Both the position numbers and the translations under genes were made by a program. A DNA stretch of 64,000 nt from an uncultured Eubacteriales bacterium (GTDB taxonomy: Bacteria; Bacillota; Clostridia; Oscillospirales; CAG-272), in assembly GCA_934434925.1 (NCBI GenBank), contig CAKSAC010000006.1:1-64000 (forward strand), read 5' to 3'. The notes under the pieces were generated by a model. It did not search any database. It worked only from the letters and a program-made list of their open reading frames with translations, and was not told the origin of the DNA. Below, piece by piece: positions 44,342 through 54,078 of the stretch. The number at the start of each line of letters is the position of its first letter. Positions within the stretch are counted from its first letter, which is position 1.

Positions 44342-47300
44342 ATGTATAAAAAAGTGTCCGCCAATGTGGATTTTGTGAAGCAGGAAAAAGAAATCCTTCG
44401 TTTCTGGCAGAAAAACAAAATCTTTGAAAAAAGCGTTGACAGCCGCCGGGAAGGAGAAAACTATACTTTCTATGACGGCCCGCCGACCGCAAACGGGAAA
44501 CCGCACATCGGCCATGTGCTGACCCGCGTCATCAAGGATATGATCCCGCGCTACCGCGCCATGAAGGGCGCGCACGTCCTGCGGAAGGCCGGCTGGGATA
44601 CCCACGGTCTGCCGGTAGAGCTGGAAGTGGAGAAAAAGCTCGGCCTGGACGGGAAAGAACAGATTGAACAGTACGGCATCGCCCCCTTCATCCGGGAATG
44701 CAAGGAGAGCGTATGGAAGTACAAGGGGATGTGGGAAGAGTTCTCGGGCGCTGTCGGTTTCTGGGCGGACATGGACAATCCCTATGTCACCTACCACAAT
44801 GATTACATCGAATCCGAATGGTGGGCGCTGAAACAGATTTACGATCGCGGCCTGCTTTACCGCGGTTTCAAAACCGTTCCCTACTGCCCGCGTTGCGGCA
44901 CCCCGCTTTCAAGCCATGAAGTCGCGCAGGGCTATAAAACCGTCAAAGAACGCTCGGCTGTCGTGCGGTTCCGCGCCCGGGATGAGGACGCATATTTTCT
45001 GGCCTGGACGACCACCCCGTGGACGCTCCCTTCCAACACGGCCCTCTGTGTGAACGCCGACGAAGAGTATTGCCGCGTCCGCGCGGCGGACGGGAAGGTT
45101 TACTATATGGCCAAGCCCCTGTTGGATACCGTCCTCGGCCCGCTTGCAAAAGACGGCGCGCCCGCCTATGAGATATTGGAGATCATGAAAGGCTCCGCGC
45201 TTGAAGGCCGCCGGTACGAGCCTCTCTACGCCTGCGCCGCCGATACCGCCGCGGCCCAGGGAAAACAAGCGCACTTCGTGCTTTGCGACCCCTATGTATC
45301 GATGTCGGACGGAACCGGTATCGTCCATATCGCGCCGGCTTTCGGCGAGGATGACAGCCGGATCGGGAAAAAATACGACCTTCCCTTTATCCAGAAGGTG
45401 GACGCCCGCGGCGACATGACGGCCGACACCCCGTATGCCGGGCTTTTCGTCAAGGATGCCGACCCGCTGATCCTGCGCGACCTTGACCGTGACGGGCTTC
45501 TCTTCTCCGCACCGAAATTCGAGCATGAATATCCCTTCTGCTGGCGTTGCGATACTCCCCTCATCTATTACGCCCAGGATACCTGGTTCATCCGGATGAG
45601 CGAGGTGCGCGACGACCTGATCCGCAACAACAAAACCGTCAACTGGATTCCCGCCAATATCGGGGAAGGGCGGTTCGGCGACTGGCTGAAAAACGTGCAG
45701 GACTGGGGTCTTTCCCGGAACCGCTATTGGGGAACGCCGCTCAATATCTGGGAGTGTTCCTGCGGCAGGCGCGTCTCGGTCGGCTCGATTGCCGAACTCC
45801 GTTCGCTCTCGGACAACTGCCCCGAAAATATTGAACTGCACCGCCCCTATATCGATGCCGTGACCATCCCCTGCCCCGACTGCGGCAAAACGATGAAACG
45901 CGTCAGCGCGGTCATTGACTGCTGGTTTGACTCGGGTGCCATGCCCTTTGCCCAGTGGCACTATCCCTTTGAAAACAAAGAGCTGTTTGAAAAGAACTTC
46001 CCGGCCGACTTCATCAGTGAAGCCATCGACCAGACGCGCGGCTGGTTCTATTCGCTGATGGCCATTTCCACGCTGATTTTCAACAAAGCGCCCTATAAAA
46101 ACGTCATTGTCCTCGGCCATGTGCTGGACAAAGACGGGCAAAAGATGTCAAAATCCAAAGGCAATGCCGCCGATCCTATGGAAGAACTTGGAAAGTACGG
46201 AGCCGACGCGATCCGCTGGTATTTCTATTCCAACAGTGCGCCGTGGCTCCCGAACAAATACCATGAAGGCGCGGTGCTGGAAGGCCGCAACAAATTTATC
46301 GGCACCCTGTGGAACACCTACTCTTTCTTTGTCCTTTACGCCAATATCGACGGGTTTGACCCGGCAAAATACCCGCTTGACCCCGCCGCCCTGACCGTCA
46401 TGGACCGCTGGATTCTCTCGCGCCTGCAAAGCACCGTCCTGGAAACCGACAAACATCTCTCGTCTTACGAGATTCCCGAAACGGCCCGCGCCTTGCAGGA
46501 CTTTGTGAACGACCTCAGCAACTGGTATGTCCGCCGTTGCCGCGAACGTTTCTGGGCGCACGGGATGGAAGCCGACAAGATCGCCGCTTACCACACCCTC
46601 TTTACCTCTCTCGTCACCCTTGCCGAGATTTCCGCGCCGATGATTCCTTTCACGGCCGAAGAGATTTACCAGAACCTCGTCCGGACCCATAACGCCTCGG
46701 CTCCCGAGAGCGTCCATCTCTGCGACTTCCCGTCGGCAGACCCGTCTCTTCTTGACAAAACGCTGGAAGCAAACATGGAGAAGGTCCTGCAGATCGTCTC
46801 GCTCGGCCGTGCCTGCCGGAATGCCGCCTCGGTCAAAAACCGTCAGCCGCTTGCGGCCATGTATGTGATGAGCGACGGCGATCTTCCCGCATTCTTCACC
46901 GATATTATCCGGGATGAGCTGAACCTGCGCGAGGTGATTTTCACCGATTCGGTCCGCTCCTTCACCACTTACACCTTCAAGCCTCAACTCCGCACGGTCG
47001 GGCCGAAGTACGGCCGTTATCTCGCTTTCATCCGCGAAGCGCTGTCCGCCGCGGACGGGAACGAAGCGCATGATCGCCTGACGGCCGACGGGCAGTTGGT
47101 TCTGCACGCGCCGGACGGTACAAAAATCGCCCTCGGGGAAGAAGACCTGCTCATCGAACAGGTCCGGGAACCGGGGTATGAATCGCTTTCCGACCGCGGC
47201 ATCACCGTGGTGCTGGATGTCCGGCTGACTGACGAACTGCTGGAAGAGGGCTATCTGCGCGAACTCATCAGCAAAGTGCAGACCATGCGCAAAGACAGCG

Positions 47301-47488
47301 GCTTTGAAGTGACCGACCATATCACGCTCACCGTCGGCGGCAGTGAAAAGATCGCCGCCGTTGCGAAAGCGCATGAAGCGCAGCTCACCCGCGCCACCCT
47401 GTCCGATTGTCTCATCCTTGCCGAAAACGACGGCCGCGAATGGAACCTGAACGGCGAAACCGTCCGTATCACCGTCCGGAAGGTCTGA
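44342..47488 (+). CDS. ileS: Isoleucyl-tRNA synthetase, type 2 (eukaryote-like)
   Basis: Charges tRNA-Ile. 1048 residues. HIGH motif as PHIGH in GKPHIGHVL (about 52-60), KMSKS in DGQKMSKSKGN, editing domain with WTTTPWTLPSNTA. YTFYDGPPTANGKPH and GWDTHGLPVELEVEK belong to the IleS2 branch, which also lacks the C-terminal zinc finger of type 1 bacterial enzymes; the end here is a short RKV. IleS2 enzymes are known for low mupirocin sensitivity. Start after AAAGGGAG. Confidence 0.96.
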   Translation: MYKKVSANVDFVKQEKEILRFWQKNKIFEKSVDSRREGENYTFYDGPPTANGKPHIGHVLTRVIKDMIPRYRAMKGAHVLRKAGWDTHGLPVELEVEKKLGLDGKEQIEQYGIAPFIRECKESVWKYKGMWEEFSGAVGFWADMDNPYVTYHNDYIESEWWALKQIYDRGLLYRGFKTVPYCPRCGTPLSSHEVAQGYKTVKERSAVVRFRARDEDAYFLAWTTTPWTLPSNTALCVNADEEYCRVRAADGKVYYMAKPLLDTVLGPLAKDGAPAYEILEIMKGSALEGRRYEPLYACAADTAAAQGKQAHFVLCDPYVSMSDGTGIVHIAPAFGEDDSRIGKKYDLPFIQKVDARGDMTADTPYAGLFVKDADPLILRDLDRDGLLFSAPKFEHEYPFCWRCDTPLIYYAQDTWFIRMSEVRDDLIRNNKTVNWIPANIGEGRFGDWLKNVQDWGLSRNRYWGTPLNIWECSCGRRVSVGSIAELRSLSDNCPENIELHRPYIDAVTIPCPDCGKTMKRVSAVIDCWFDSGAMPFAQWHYPFENKELFEKNFPADFISEAIDQTRGWFYSLMAISTLIFNKAPYKNVIVLGHVLDKDGQKMSKSKGNAADPMEELGKYGADAIRWYFYSNSAPWLPNKYHEGAVLEGRNKFIGTLWNTYSFFVLYANIDGFDPAKYPLDPAALTVMDRWILSRLQSTVLETDKHLSSYEIPETARALQDFVNDLSNWYVRRCRERFWAHGMEADKIAAYHTLFTSLVTLAEISAPMIPFTAEEIYQNLVRTHNASAPESVHLCDFPSADPSLLDKTLEANMEKVLQIVSLGRACRNAASVKNRQPLAAMYVMSDGDLPAFFTDIIRDELNLREVIFTDSVRSFTTYTFKPQLRTVGPKYGRYLAFIREALSAADGNEAHDRLTADGQLVLHAPDGTKIALGEEDLLIEQVREPGYESLSDRGITVVLDVRLTDELLEEGYLRELISKVQTMRKDSGFEVTDHITLTVGGSEKIAAVAKAHEAQLTRATLSDCLILAENDGREWNLNGETVRITVRKV

Positions 47489-47504
47489 CCGCTCTGTACG
47501 CCCC

Positions 47505-47610
47505 CCTTAAAAAATCTGCCCCCGCAACGCCCCGAAAAATCTGACTGCCCCGGAGAGAATCCGACCCCGCAACGCCCCGAAAAATCTGACTGCCCCGGGC
47601 GTTGCCCCGC
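47505..47610. repeat. 45-bp tandem repeat between ileS and the parvulin gene
   Basis: Units of CCCCGCAACGCCCCGAAAAA and TCTGACTGCCCCGG at about 47520 and 47565, with a partial unit before and after. Confidence 0.8.
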
Positions 47611-47665
47611 CGTAAACCGAAATTATGCGAAGCGCCTGCCGGGCGCAAACCGAAGGAGAATCATC

Positions 47666-48415
47666 ATGAACGAAAAAACCCTTGCCACCGTCGGAGGTCT
47701 GCCGATTACCGAAACCGATCTTGCCGCCCTGTACGCCACCCTCGGCCCGCGGGCAGACGCCTATAAAACGCCGGAGGGCCGCGCCGCGCTTCTGGAAGAA
47801 CTGATCGGCCGCAAGCTCTTCCTGCTGGAAGCACAGAAGAATCTGTTTGAAGCCGAACCCGAGTTCCGGGAACAGATGAAGCGCGCCAAAGAACAGCTCC
47901 TCACCGAATATGCCATCCGCCGCGCGCTCTCGTCGGTCCGCGTCACCGAGGAAGAGGTCCGCAAATTCTATGACGACAACCAGGACAAATTCAACGCGGG
48001 CGAAACCGTTTCGGCTTCGCACATTTTGGTGGACAGCGAGGAAAAGGCCAAAGAAATCGCCGCAAAGATCGCGTCGGGAGAGAAGACCTTTGAAGAGGCC
48101 GCCAAAGAATACAGTTCCTGTCCTTCCCGCGAAGCCGGCGGCGCTCTCGGCGAATTCGGCCGCGGGCAAATGGTGCCGGAATTTGAAGAAGCCGCCTTTG
48201 CGCTGGAACCGGGCAAAATCAGCGAGCCGGTCAAGACGCAGTTCGGCTGGCATCTGATCCGCGTCGGCGCCAAAAACAAGGAAAAGCCCATCAGTTATTC
48301 CGAAGCCCGCGAGACAATTTTTCAGAAACTGACGGCCGAAAAGCAACAGGCCGCCTACCGCAGTAAAATCAACCAGTTGAAAATCATGTTTCCGGTGGAC
48401 AAGCTCTCGTTATGA
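47666..48415 (+). CDS. Parvulin-type peptidyl-prolyl isomerase, cytoplasmic
   Basis: 249 residues, no signal peptide. An N-terminal SurA-like helical part (LEELIGRKLFLLEAQKN) is followed by a parvulin domain (about 112-210) with SASHILV, EYSSCPSREAGGALGEFGRG, MVPEFEEAAFAL and TQFGWHLI, which hold the usual catalytic and binding residues. Clostridial PpiC proteins of this form lack a lipobox. GAAGGAG upstream. Stop overlaps the glycosyltransferase start (ATGA). Confidence 0.9.
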   Translation: MNEKTLATVGGLPITETDLAALYATLGPRADAYKTPEGRAALLEELIGRKLFLLEAQKNLFEAEPEFREQMKRAKEQLLTEYAIRRALSSVRVTEEEVRKFYDDNQDKFNAGETVSASHILVDSEEKAKEIAAKIASGEKTFEEAAKEYSSCPSREAGGALGEFGRGQMVPEFEEAAFALEPGKISEPVKTQFGWHLIRVGAKNKEKPISYSEARETIFQKLTAEKQQAAYRSKINQLKIMFPVDKLSL

Positions 48416-49620
48416 TTATCGGCGAATTCTGCGACGTTTTTCCACCCGAAACAGACGGGGTCGGCATTGTCTGCCGGCATTATACCGAAGGACTCTCTTC
48501 CCTCGGGCATGACTGCTTCTATATCGCCCCGGGTTCGTCAAAAAGCCCTGCCGTTTCGTTCCGGACGCTCCTTTTCCGCAGTTTCCGGATTCCCCGGTTG
48601 GTCTATCGGTTCGGGCTTCCCTTTTTTGACCGCGCTTTCATCAAAAAGCTCGACGCCACGCCTTTCGATATCTGTCATGCCCATTCTCCCTTCCTCGCGG
48701 GTTTGGCGGCCAGGCGGGCGGCCAAAATGCGCGGCGTTCCGCTGATTGCCACGTTTCACACAAAATATTACGACGACTTCCGGAAAGAAACGCACAGCCG
48801 TCTTTTGGCGAAGATCGGCGTGCGCTATGTCGTTTCTTTTTTTGAAAAATGCGACGCGGTCTATACCGTCAGCACCCCGGCCGCGCAGACCCTGCGTTCC
48901 TATGGCTACCGGGGCGAGATTCGTGTCCTGCCGAACGGTACGGATGAATGGACCCCTGCCGGAACGGCCGACGAATATCTCTCTTCTCTGATCGGCCCCG
49001 CCTACCGGGAAGAGCCTCTCTTTCTCTTTGTCGGCCAGCAGAACTGGAAGAAAAACATCCGCCTGATCCTCCATGCCTTTGCCCTCTACCGGCAAAAGTA
49101 CGGGAAAGGACACCTTCTGCTGGTCGGGCAAGGCCCCGATCTGCATGCCATCCGTTCCTACGCAAAAAAAATCGGGATCGCCAAGGAGACTTTTTTCGGC
49201 GGACAGGTGTCCGACCGGGAACATCTGATGCAGATTTACGCCGCCGCCGACCTCTTCCTTTTCCCTTCGACCTACGACACCTTCTCTCTTGTGGTGCGTG
49301 AAGCCGCCATGGCCGGAACCCCCTCGGTCGTGGCCGAAGGTTCCTGCGCCGCCGAAGACATCCGGGACGGGCAGAACGGTTTTCTCTGCCGGCTTGAACC
49401 CGAGAGCCTGCTGGCCGCCATGGAGCGCGCCCTCCCCCTCTCCGAAGAAGTCGGAAAGGCCGCCCGTCAGACCCTGCCGCATCCCTGGCCCGATATTCTT
49501 GCCGCGGCGGAAGCCGATTATGCCGCCCTGGCCGAAAAAAAGAAAGCCGACATGCTTTCCGAAAAACCCGGACAGAAAAAAAGACCGAAAAAACCAGAAA
49601 AAGGAGACCCCTCTTCATGA
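48412..49620 (+). CDS. Family 4 glycosyltransferase
   Basis: 402 residues, GT-B fold. N-terminal FPPETDGVGIVCRHYTEGL is the acceptor-side Gly-rich loop; HAHSPFLAGLAARRAA and TFHTKYYD follow; C-terminal VGQQNWKKNI, GQGPDL and the nucleotide-sugar motif REAAMAGTPSVVAEGSCAAE fit GT4. Similar to glycosyltransferases that make diglucosyl-diacylglycerol. It lies between a parvulin and a GH36-like gene, both overlapping by 4 bp. Sugar and acceptor unknown. The C-terminus is Lys-rich. Confidence 0.9.
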   Translation: MIIGEFCDVFPPETDGVGIVCRHYTEGLSSLGHDCFYIAPGSSKSPAVSFRTLLFRSFRIPRLVYRFGLPFFDRAFIKKLDATPFDICHAHSPFLAGLAARRAAKMRGVPLIATFHTKYYDDFRKETHSRLLAKIGVRYVVSFFEKCDAVYTVSTPAAQTLRSYGYRGEIRVLPNGTDEWTPAGTADEYLSSLIGPAYREEPLFLFVGQQNWKKNIRLILHAFALYRQKYGKGHLLLVGQGPDLHAIRSYAKKIGIAKETFFGGQVSDREHLMQIYAAADLFLFPSTYDTFSLVVREAAMAGTPSVVAEGSCAAEDIRDGQNGFLCRLEPESLLAAMERALPLSEEVGKAARQTLPHPWPDILAAAEADYAALAEKKKADMLSEKPGQKKRPKKPEKGDPSS

Positions 49621-51218
49621 AACACTCTTTTATCGATCTCTGCCGCCAACCCGACAGCATTCTCTTTCAGTATGAAGACAGCGGTGTGCGTTTTGAGGAG
49701 CCGGACAGTCGTGAAGAGCAGTCCTCCCGCCTTGACTATCAGGTGGAAAACGGAGTCGGCACAATCATCCTTTATCCTTCCGACCGCCCCTTCAAGCGTG
49801 TGAAGCTCCGTTTTCGGGGCGACCTTTCCGATTCGCTCATGATGATGGGAGACGCTTATGAACGCACCACCGGCGAAACGGCCTGGAGCGGTATCACCCC
49901 GCACCTCGTCATGCCTTGGTATTTTTATCTGTATGACGGCGAGGCTCTGCACGGATTCGGTGTGCGGACGGGCGCATCCTGCGTTGCGTCCTTTACCTGC
50001 GATCCTTACGGCATCACGCTCTGGCTGGATGTGCGGAACGGCGGCGGCGGGGTCGCGCTCCGTGAACCGCTCCGGGCGGCCGAAGTCGTCTGCCGGCGGG
50101 GAACGCCCGGGGAGATCCCTTTTTTTGCCGCGCGCGAATTCTGCCGGATGATGTGTCCGCACCCCAACCTGCCGAAAGAACCCGTCTTCGGTGTCAACAA
50201 CTGGTACTGGGCGTACGGAAATATTACGCACGCGTCGGTCATGGAAGAAACCGATTATCTTATGGAAATGACCGCCGGCTCCGCCTGCCGCCCCTATATG
50301 ACGATCGACGACGGCTGGCAACGTCACCGCTATACCTCCCGCACCGGGGTTTATAACGGCGGTCCCTGGGATGCTGTCAACGAGGGGTTTTCCTCGATGC
50401 AGGAAACCGCCGAAGCCATTCACGAAAAAGGGGCCAAGGCCGGCATCTGGTTCCGTCCGCTCGAGACCTGTGTGCGCGTTCCGGCGGAAGCCGAAGGGCC
50501 GAAACCCTGTCGCGGAGACGGATTCTATCTCGACCCCTCACACCCCTTTACCAAGGAACTCGTCCGCCGCGATACCGCCATGATCCGTTCCTGGGGCTAT
50601 GATCTTATCAAGCACGATTTCTCTACCTACGACACCACCGACGCCTATCCGTATGCCGACGGCAACTGGCATTTTTACGACAGGACCCGGACCAATGCCG
50701 AGATTCTCCGCGATTTCTACCGCACGGTGGAAGACGCAGCAGGCGGCGCTGTCGTTATCGGCTGTAATACCGTCAATCATCTGGTAGCCGGCATTCATGC
50801 GGTACAGCGCTCGGGCGGCGATACCTCCGGCCGGAATTTTGAAATCACGCGCCGGGACGGCGGAGCCTCGCTGATGCGCCTGCCGCAAAACGGAACCTTC
50901 TTCGCCGCCGACCCCGACTGCGCCGCCTTCACTCCGATGGTGGACCACGGAATAAACCTTGATTTTCTGGAAGCCTGCGCCATCAGCGGTGCGGTTACGC
51001 TGGCCTCGGTCACGCCGCATACCCTGACCTCGTCCGAAATGTCGCGCATACAAAAGATTTTCGGAATCGCCTCGCGCGGGGGAGCAGGCGCTTACCCGAC
51101 CGACTGGCTGGGCCACAATATTCCCTCCCGCTTTGAAACGCCGGACGGCCGCCGCTTTGACTTTGACTGGTACCGCGTCTATGACGGCGTGCGCACCTTC
51201 TATACCTGGGGCAACTGA
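49617..51218 (+). CDS. Clan GH-D glycosidase, alpha-galactosidase (GH36)-like
   Basis: 533 residues. PVFGVNNWYWAYG and MTIDDGWQ open the TIM barrel, GIWFRPLE follows, DLIKHDFSTYD provides the nucleophile Asp, and VQRSGGDTSGRNFEITRR the acid/base Asp. A beta-sandwich domain precedes the barrel. No signal peptide, so acts on imported sugars. The start overlaps the glycosyltransferase stop. It is diverged from characterised alpha-galactosidases, and a related specificity in GH36 is possible. Confidence 0.78.
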   Translation: MKHSFIDLCRQPDSILFQYEDSGVRFEEPDSREEQSSRLDYQVENGVGTIILYPSDRPFKRVKLRFRGDLSDSLMMMGDAYERTTGETAWSGITPHLVMPWYFYLYDGEALHGFGVRTGASCVASFTCDPYGITLWLDVRNGGGGVALREPLRAAEVVCRRGTPGEIPFFAAREFCRMMCPHPNLPKEPVFGVNNWYWAYGNITHASVMEETDYLMEMTAGSACRPYMTIDDGWQRHRYTSRTGVYNGGPWDAVNEGFSSMQETAEAIHEKGAKAGIWFRPLETCVRVPAEAEGPKPCRGDGFYLDPSHPFTKELVRRDTAMIRSWGYDLIKHDFSTYDTTDAYPYADGNWHFYDRTRTNAEILRDFYRTVEDAAGGAVVIGCNTVNHLVAGIHAVQRSGGDTSGRNFEITRRDGGASLMRLPQNGTFFAADPDCAAFTPMVDHGINLDFLEACAISGAVTLASVTPHTLTSSEMSRIQKIFGIASRGGAGAYPTDWLGHNIPSRFETPDGRRFDFDWYRVYDGVRTFYTWGN

Positions 51219-51302
51219 CCCCCGCGCCCCGCGTATTATACCCGCGTATGATACCCGCGTATTATACCCGCGTATTATAAATAGGGGAAATATGGGCGCT
51301 TC
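51219..51302. repeat. 15-bp tandem repeat after the GH36-like gene
   Basis: About four units of CCCGCGTATTATA(CC) in about 51228-51281, each with a TATTAT/TATGAT core, so they could offer several weak -10-like sites. Confidence 0.8.
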
Positions 51303-51598
51303 CTCTCCCCGGCATGGGCCTTCCCTTCTCTTTTTGTTTTTCTTCTGCGTTTTTGCCGCGCTTTCCCCTTTCCTTGCTTGCTCCCCCGCGCGGCCGAACC
51401 GCCCTTTTGCCTCTCCTTTTCCTTTTGTCTTTTCTCTCTTTACCCCCGCGCGGCCGAGCCGCCTTTTTTCCGCGCTTCCCCCCGCCCGCGCCAAAAAACC
51501 GCAAAACCGCTTTTTGCCTTCTCTCTTCCCGCTTTCCCGCGCGGCCCGGTACCATAAATTCGCGCCGCCGGGGCCATTTTATTCCGAAGGAGACTGTC
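51303..51598. repeat. Interspersed pyrimidine-rich repeat, copy 1
   Basis: From about 51303 to 51510 this DNA matches 53699-53938 (same order of CGTTTTTGCCGCGCTTT, CCGCGCGGCCGAACCGCCC, CTCTCCTTTTCCTTTT and CGCCAAAAAACCGCAAAAC). No gene in it. The rest holds the pepT ribosome site. Confidence 0.75.
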
Positions 51599-52831
51599 AT
51601 GACCGTCAAAGAACGCTTCCTTTCTTATATATGTTACCCGTCCGGTTCCTCGGAGGAGAGCGGGAGCGTTCCGTCTACCCCGGGGCAACGGCTCTTCGCC
51701 GACGCTTTGGTGCGGGAATTACAGGCGCTCGGGCTTTCCGATGCCGTACAGGATGAAAACGGCGTGGTTTACGCCCATCTTCCGCCTTCTTGCGGCTGTG
51801 AAACCGCCCCCTGCCTCGGGTTTCTCGCCCATATGGATACTTCTCCGGAATTTTCCGGAGAGGGTGTGCGCGCCCGGGAAATCCCCGACTATGACGGAGG
51901 AAAGGTCGCGCTGGCCGGCGGGCGTGTGCTTGACCCGGCCGATTATCCGCACCTGTCCGACCTGCGGGGCAAGACCCTGCTTTGCCCGGCCGGGGAAACC
52001 CTGCTCGGCGCAGATGACAAAGCCGGTATCGCCGAGATACTGACTGCGCTGGAGGAGATTCTCGCCACGGGTCTGCCGCACGGTGCCATAGCCGTGGCTT
52101 TTACCCCCGATGAAGAGATCGGGCGCGGGGTAGATCATTTCGATCTTGCCCGTTTCGGAGCGGATTTTGCCTTTACCGTGGACGGCGGGGCGGCCGGGGA
52201 AATCGAAAGCGAAAATTTCAACGCCGCCACGGCGCGGCTTTCCTTCCGCGGCGTATCGGTCCATCCGGGGTCTGCCTGCGGTCGGATGGTGAACGCCATC
52301 CGCATGGCGATGGAATTCGCCTCTCTTCTGCCGGACGAACGCCCGGAAAACACCAGCGGCCGCCAGGGTTTTTATCACATCACCGACATGAACGGCGGGG
52401 TCGGGGAAGCCTCTGTCCATTGCATTCTCCGCGATTTTACCGAGGAAGGACTGGAAAAAAGAAAAAACGCCGTCACAGAAGCCGCCCGCCTTCTCTCGGC
52501 GCGCTATCCGGCCGGGTCTGTCTCGCTCTCGATCCGGGATTCTTACCGGAACATGAAACCCGCGCTGGCCGGGCATCGCCATCTGCTCGACAAGGCGGAA
52601 AAAGCCACCCGCGCGGCGGGCCTTACCCCGGCAACCCCTCCGATCCGCGGCGGAACCGACGGGGCGCTTCTTTCCCTGCGCGGCTTGCCATGCCCGAATC
52701 TCGGCACCGGCGGTTATGCCTTCCACGGACCCTACGAGCATATTGCCGTAGAAGATATGGAGGCCGTTACCCGTGTTTTAACTGCACTTGTTTCCCTGTA
52801 TGCCTCTGCTTGTAAAGAAAACTTAACATAA
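51599..52831 (+). CDS. pepT: Peptidase T
   Basis: Zinc aminotripeptidase, M20B, 410 residues. Metal ligands: His in FLAHMDTSPE, bridging Asp in LLGADDKAG, the catalytic Glu pair in FTPDEEIG, Asp in FTVDGG, and the final His in GYAFHGPYEH. The dimerisation domain carries ENFNAATARLSFRG and VHPGSACGRMVNA. GAAGGAG supports the start. mscL follows at 10 bp. Confidence 0.95.
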   Translation: MTVKERFLSYICYPSGSSEESGSVPSTPGQRLFADALVRELQALGLSDAVQDENGVVYAHLPPSCGCETAPCLGFLAHMDTSPEFSGEGVRAREIPDYDGGKVALAGGRVLDPADYPHLSDLRGKTLLCPAGETLLGADDKAGIAEILTALEEILATGLPHGAIAVAFTPDEEIGRGVDHFDLARFGADFAFTVDGGAAGEIESENFNAATARLSFRGVSVHPGSACGRMVNAIRMAMEFASLLPDERPENTSGRQGFYHITDMNGGVGEASVHCILRDFTEEGLEKRKNAVTEAARLLSARYPAGSVSLSIRDSYRNMKPALAGHRHLLDKAEKATRAAGLTPATPPIRGGTDGALLSLRGLPCPNLGTGGYAFHGPYEHIAVEDMEAVTRVLTALVSLYASACKENLT

Positions 52832-52841
52832 GGAGAAGAAA

Positions 52842-53441
52842 ATGTTCAGAAAAAACAAGTTGTTCAAAGAAGCCGAAAAGGCCGGGAAGAGTTTCTTCTC
52901 GGATTTCAAATCCTTCATCTCGCGCGGAAACGTGCTGGACCTTGCCGTGGCGGTCGTTATCAGTACCGCATTCGGGCAGATTACCACGGCGCTCGTTAAT
53001 CACATCATTATGCCGCTTGTCAGCCTTTTGACCGGCGGAGTAGATGTCAGCGACTGGAAGTGGGTCATTACCCCGGCCAAGGAAGCACTCGTCGGAGCGG
53101 ACGGCACCATTCTTTCCCCCGCAACGGCGGAAACTGCCGTCAGTTACGGCCTTTTCCTTCAGGCGATCATCAATTTCCTGCTGATTGCTTTCTCCATCTT
53201 CGTCTTTTTGCGGATTCTGCGCCATGCGGAAGCCCGTCTCCGTGCGAAAGAGACCGCGCTGGCCGAGGCAAAAGCCGCAGAAGAAAAAGCCAAAGCCGAT
53301 GAAGAAGCGGAAAAAGCAAAAGCCGCCGCAGAAGCAGAAGCCCGTCGCGCAAGCGAGCTGGCCGCGCTGGATGAAGCCTACAAACGCGCAATCCTTCGCC
53401 TTTGCGACAACATAGATAAAACCGGCCACGCCGAAGGGTAA
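52842..53441 (+). CDS. mscL: Large-conductance mechanosensitive channel
   Basis: Osmotic safety valve. FKSFISRGNVLDLAVAVVIS with FGQITTALVNHIIMPL forms TM1, and FLLIAFSIFVFLRIL TM2. At 199 residues it is about 60 longer than usual: the C-terminus continues as an Ala/Glu/Lys coiled coil (about 128-175), then DEAYKRAILRLCDNIDK. The last 60 bp are the first unit of a 64-bp minisatellite. AAGGAG six bases upstream; probably co-transcribed with pepT. Confidence 0.95.
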   Translation: MFRKNKLFKEAEKAGKSFFSDFKSFISRGNVLDLAVAVVISTAFGQITTALVNHIIMPLVSLLTGGVDVSDWKWVITPAKEALVGADGTILSPATAETAVSYGLFLQAIINFLLIAFSIFVFLRILRHAEARLRAKETALAEAKAAEEKAKADEEAEKAKAAAEAEARRASELAALDEAYKRAILRLCDNIDKTGHAEG

Positions 53442-53692
53442 TTACAAACGCGCAATCCTTCGCCTTTGCGACAATATGAATAAAACCGGCCACGCCGAAG
53501 GGTAACTGCAAACGCGCAATCCTTCGCCTTTGCGACAATATGAATAAAACCGGCAACGCCGAAGGGTAACTACAAACGTGCAATCCTTCGCCTTTGCGGC
53601 AATATGAATAAAACCGGCAACGCCGAAGGGTAACTACAAACGCGCAATCCTTCGCCTTTGCGACAATATGAATAAAACCGGCAACGCCGAAG
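53381..53692. repeat. 64-bp minisatellite from the 3' end of mscL, 4.9 copies
   Basis: Units at 53381, 53445, 53509, 53573 and 53637, exact 64-bp period with few changes. The first lies in the mscL coding end. Each carries CCTTCG...CGAAGG, a potential hairpin of 6 bp or more, and its own in-frame stop in the mscL frame. Copies 2-5 share an internal AATATGAATAAAACC that differs from unit 1 (AACATAGATAAAACC), so they multiplied from a later copy. Confidence 0.95.
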
Positions 53693-53698
53693 TCTGAT

Positions 53699-54003
53699 CC
53701 CGGCGCGGGCTTTCTCTCCCCTTTTTGCTTTTTTCTGCGTTTTTGCCGCGCTTTTCCCTTCCCTTGCTTGCCCCCCCGCGCGGCCGAACCGCCCTTTTTT
53801 CGCACTTTCCCCCCGCGCGACCAAACTGCCCTTTTTCCTCTCCTTTTCCTTTTGCTTTTTCTCTCTTTCCCCCCGCGCGGCCGAACCGCCTTTTTTCCGC
53901 ACTTTCTCCCCCGCCCGCGCCAAAAAACCGCAAAACTGCGCAAAAAAACCACAAAACCACGCAAAAAACCACAAAACCACGCAAAAAACCACAAAACCAC
54001 GCC
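53699..54003. repeat. Interspersed pyrimidine-rich repeat, copy 2, and a 20-bp x3 array
   Basis: 53699-53938 is the second copy of the element at 51303, with an extra 30 bp or so inside. At 53940-54002 the unit CGCAAAAAACCACAAAACCA repeats three times. No gene supported. Confidence 0.75.
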
Positions 54004-54078
54004 GCCGGGAAACGCCATTCCGCGCTATCGCCCGTTTGTGCGCGATATGTGTCCTTGCCTGTTGCCTTGGAGGTCTCT

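Noticed and set aside
44280..44342. T-box leader for ileS
   Set aside because: The leader from the consensus promoter is only about 56 nt, and no T-box sequence or antiterminator is visible.
53381..53692. CRISPR array
   Set aside because: The repeats are directly adjacent with no unique spacers, and no cas genes occur in the window.
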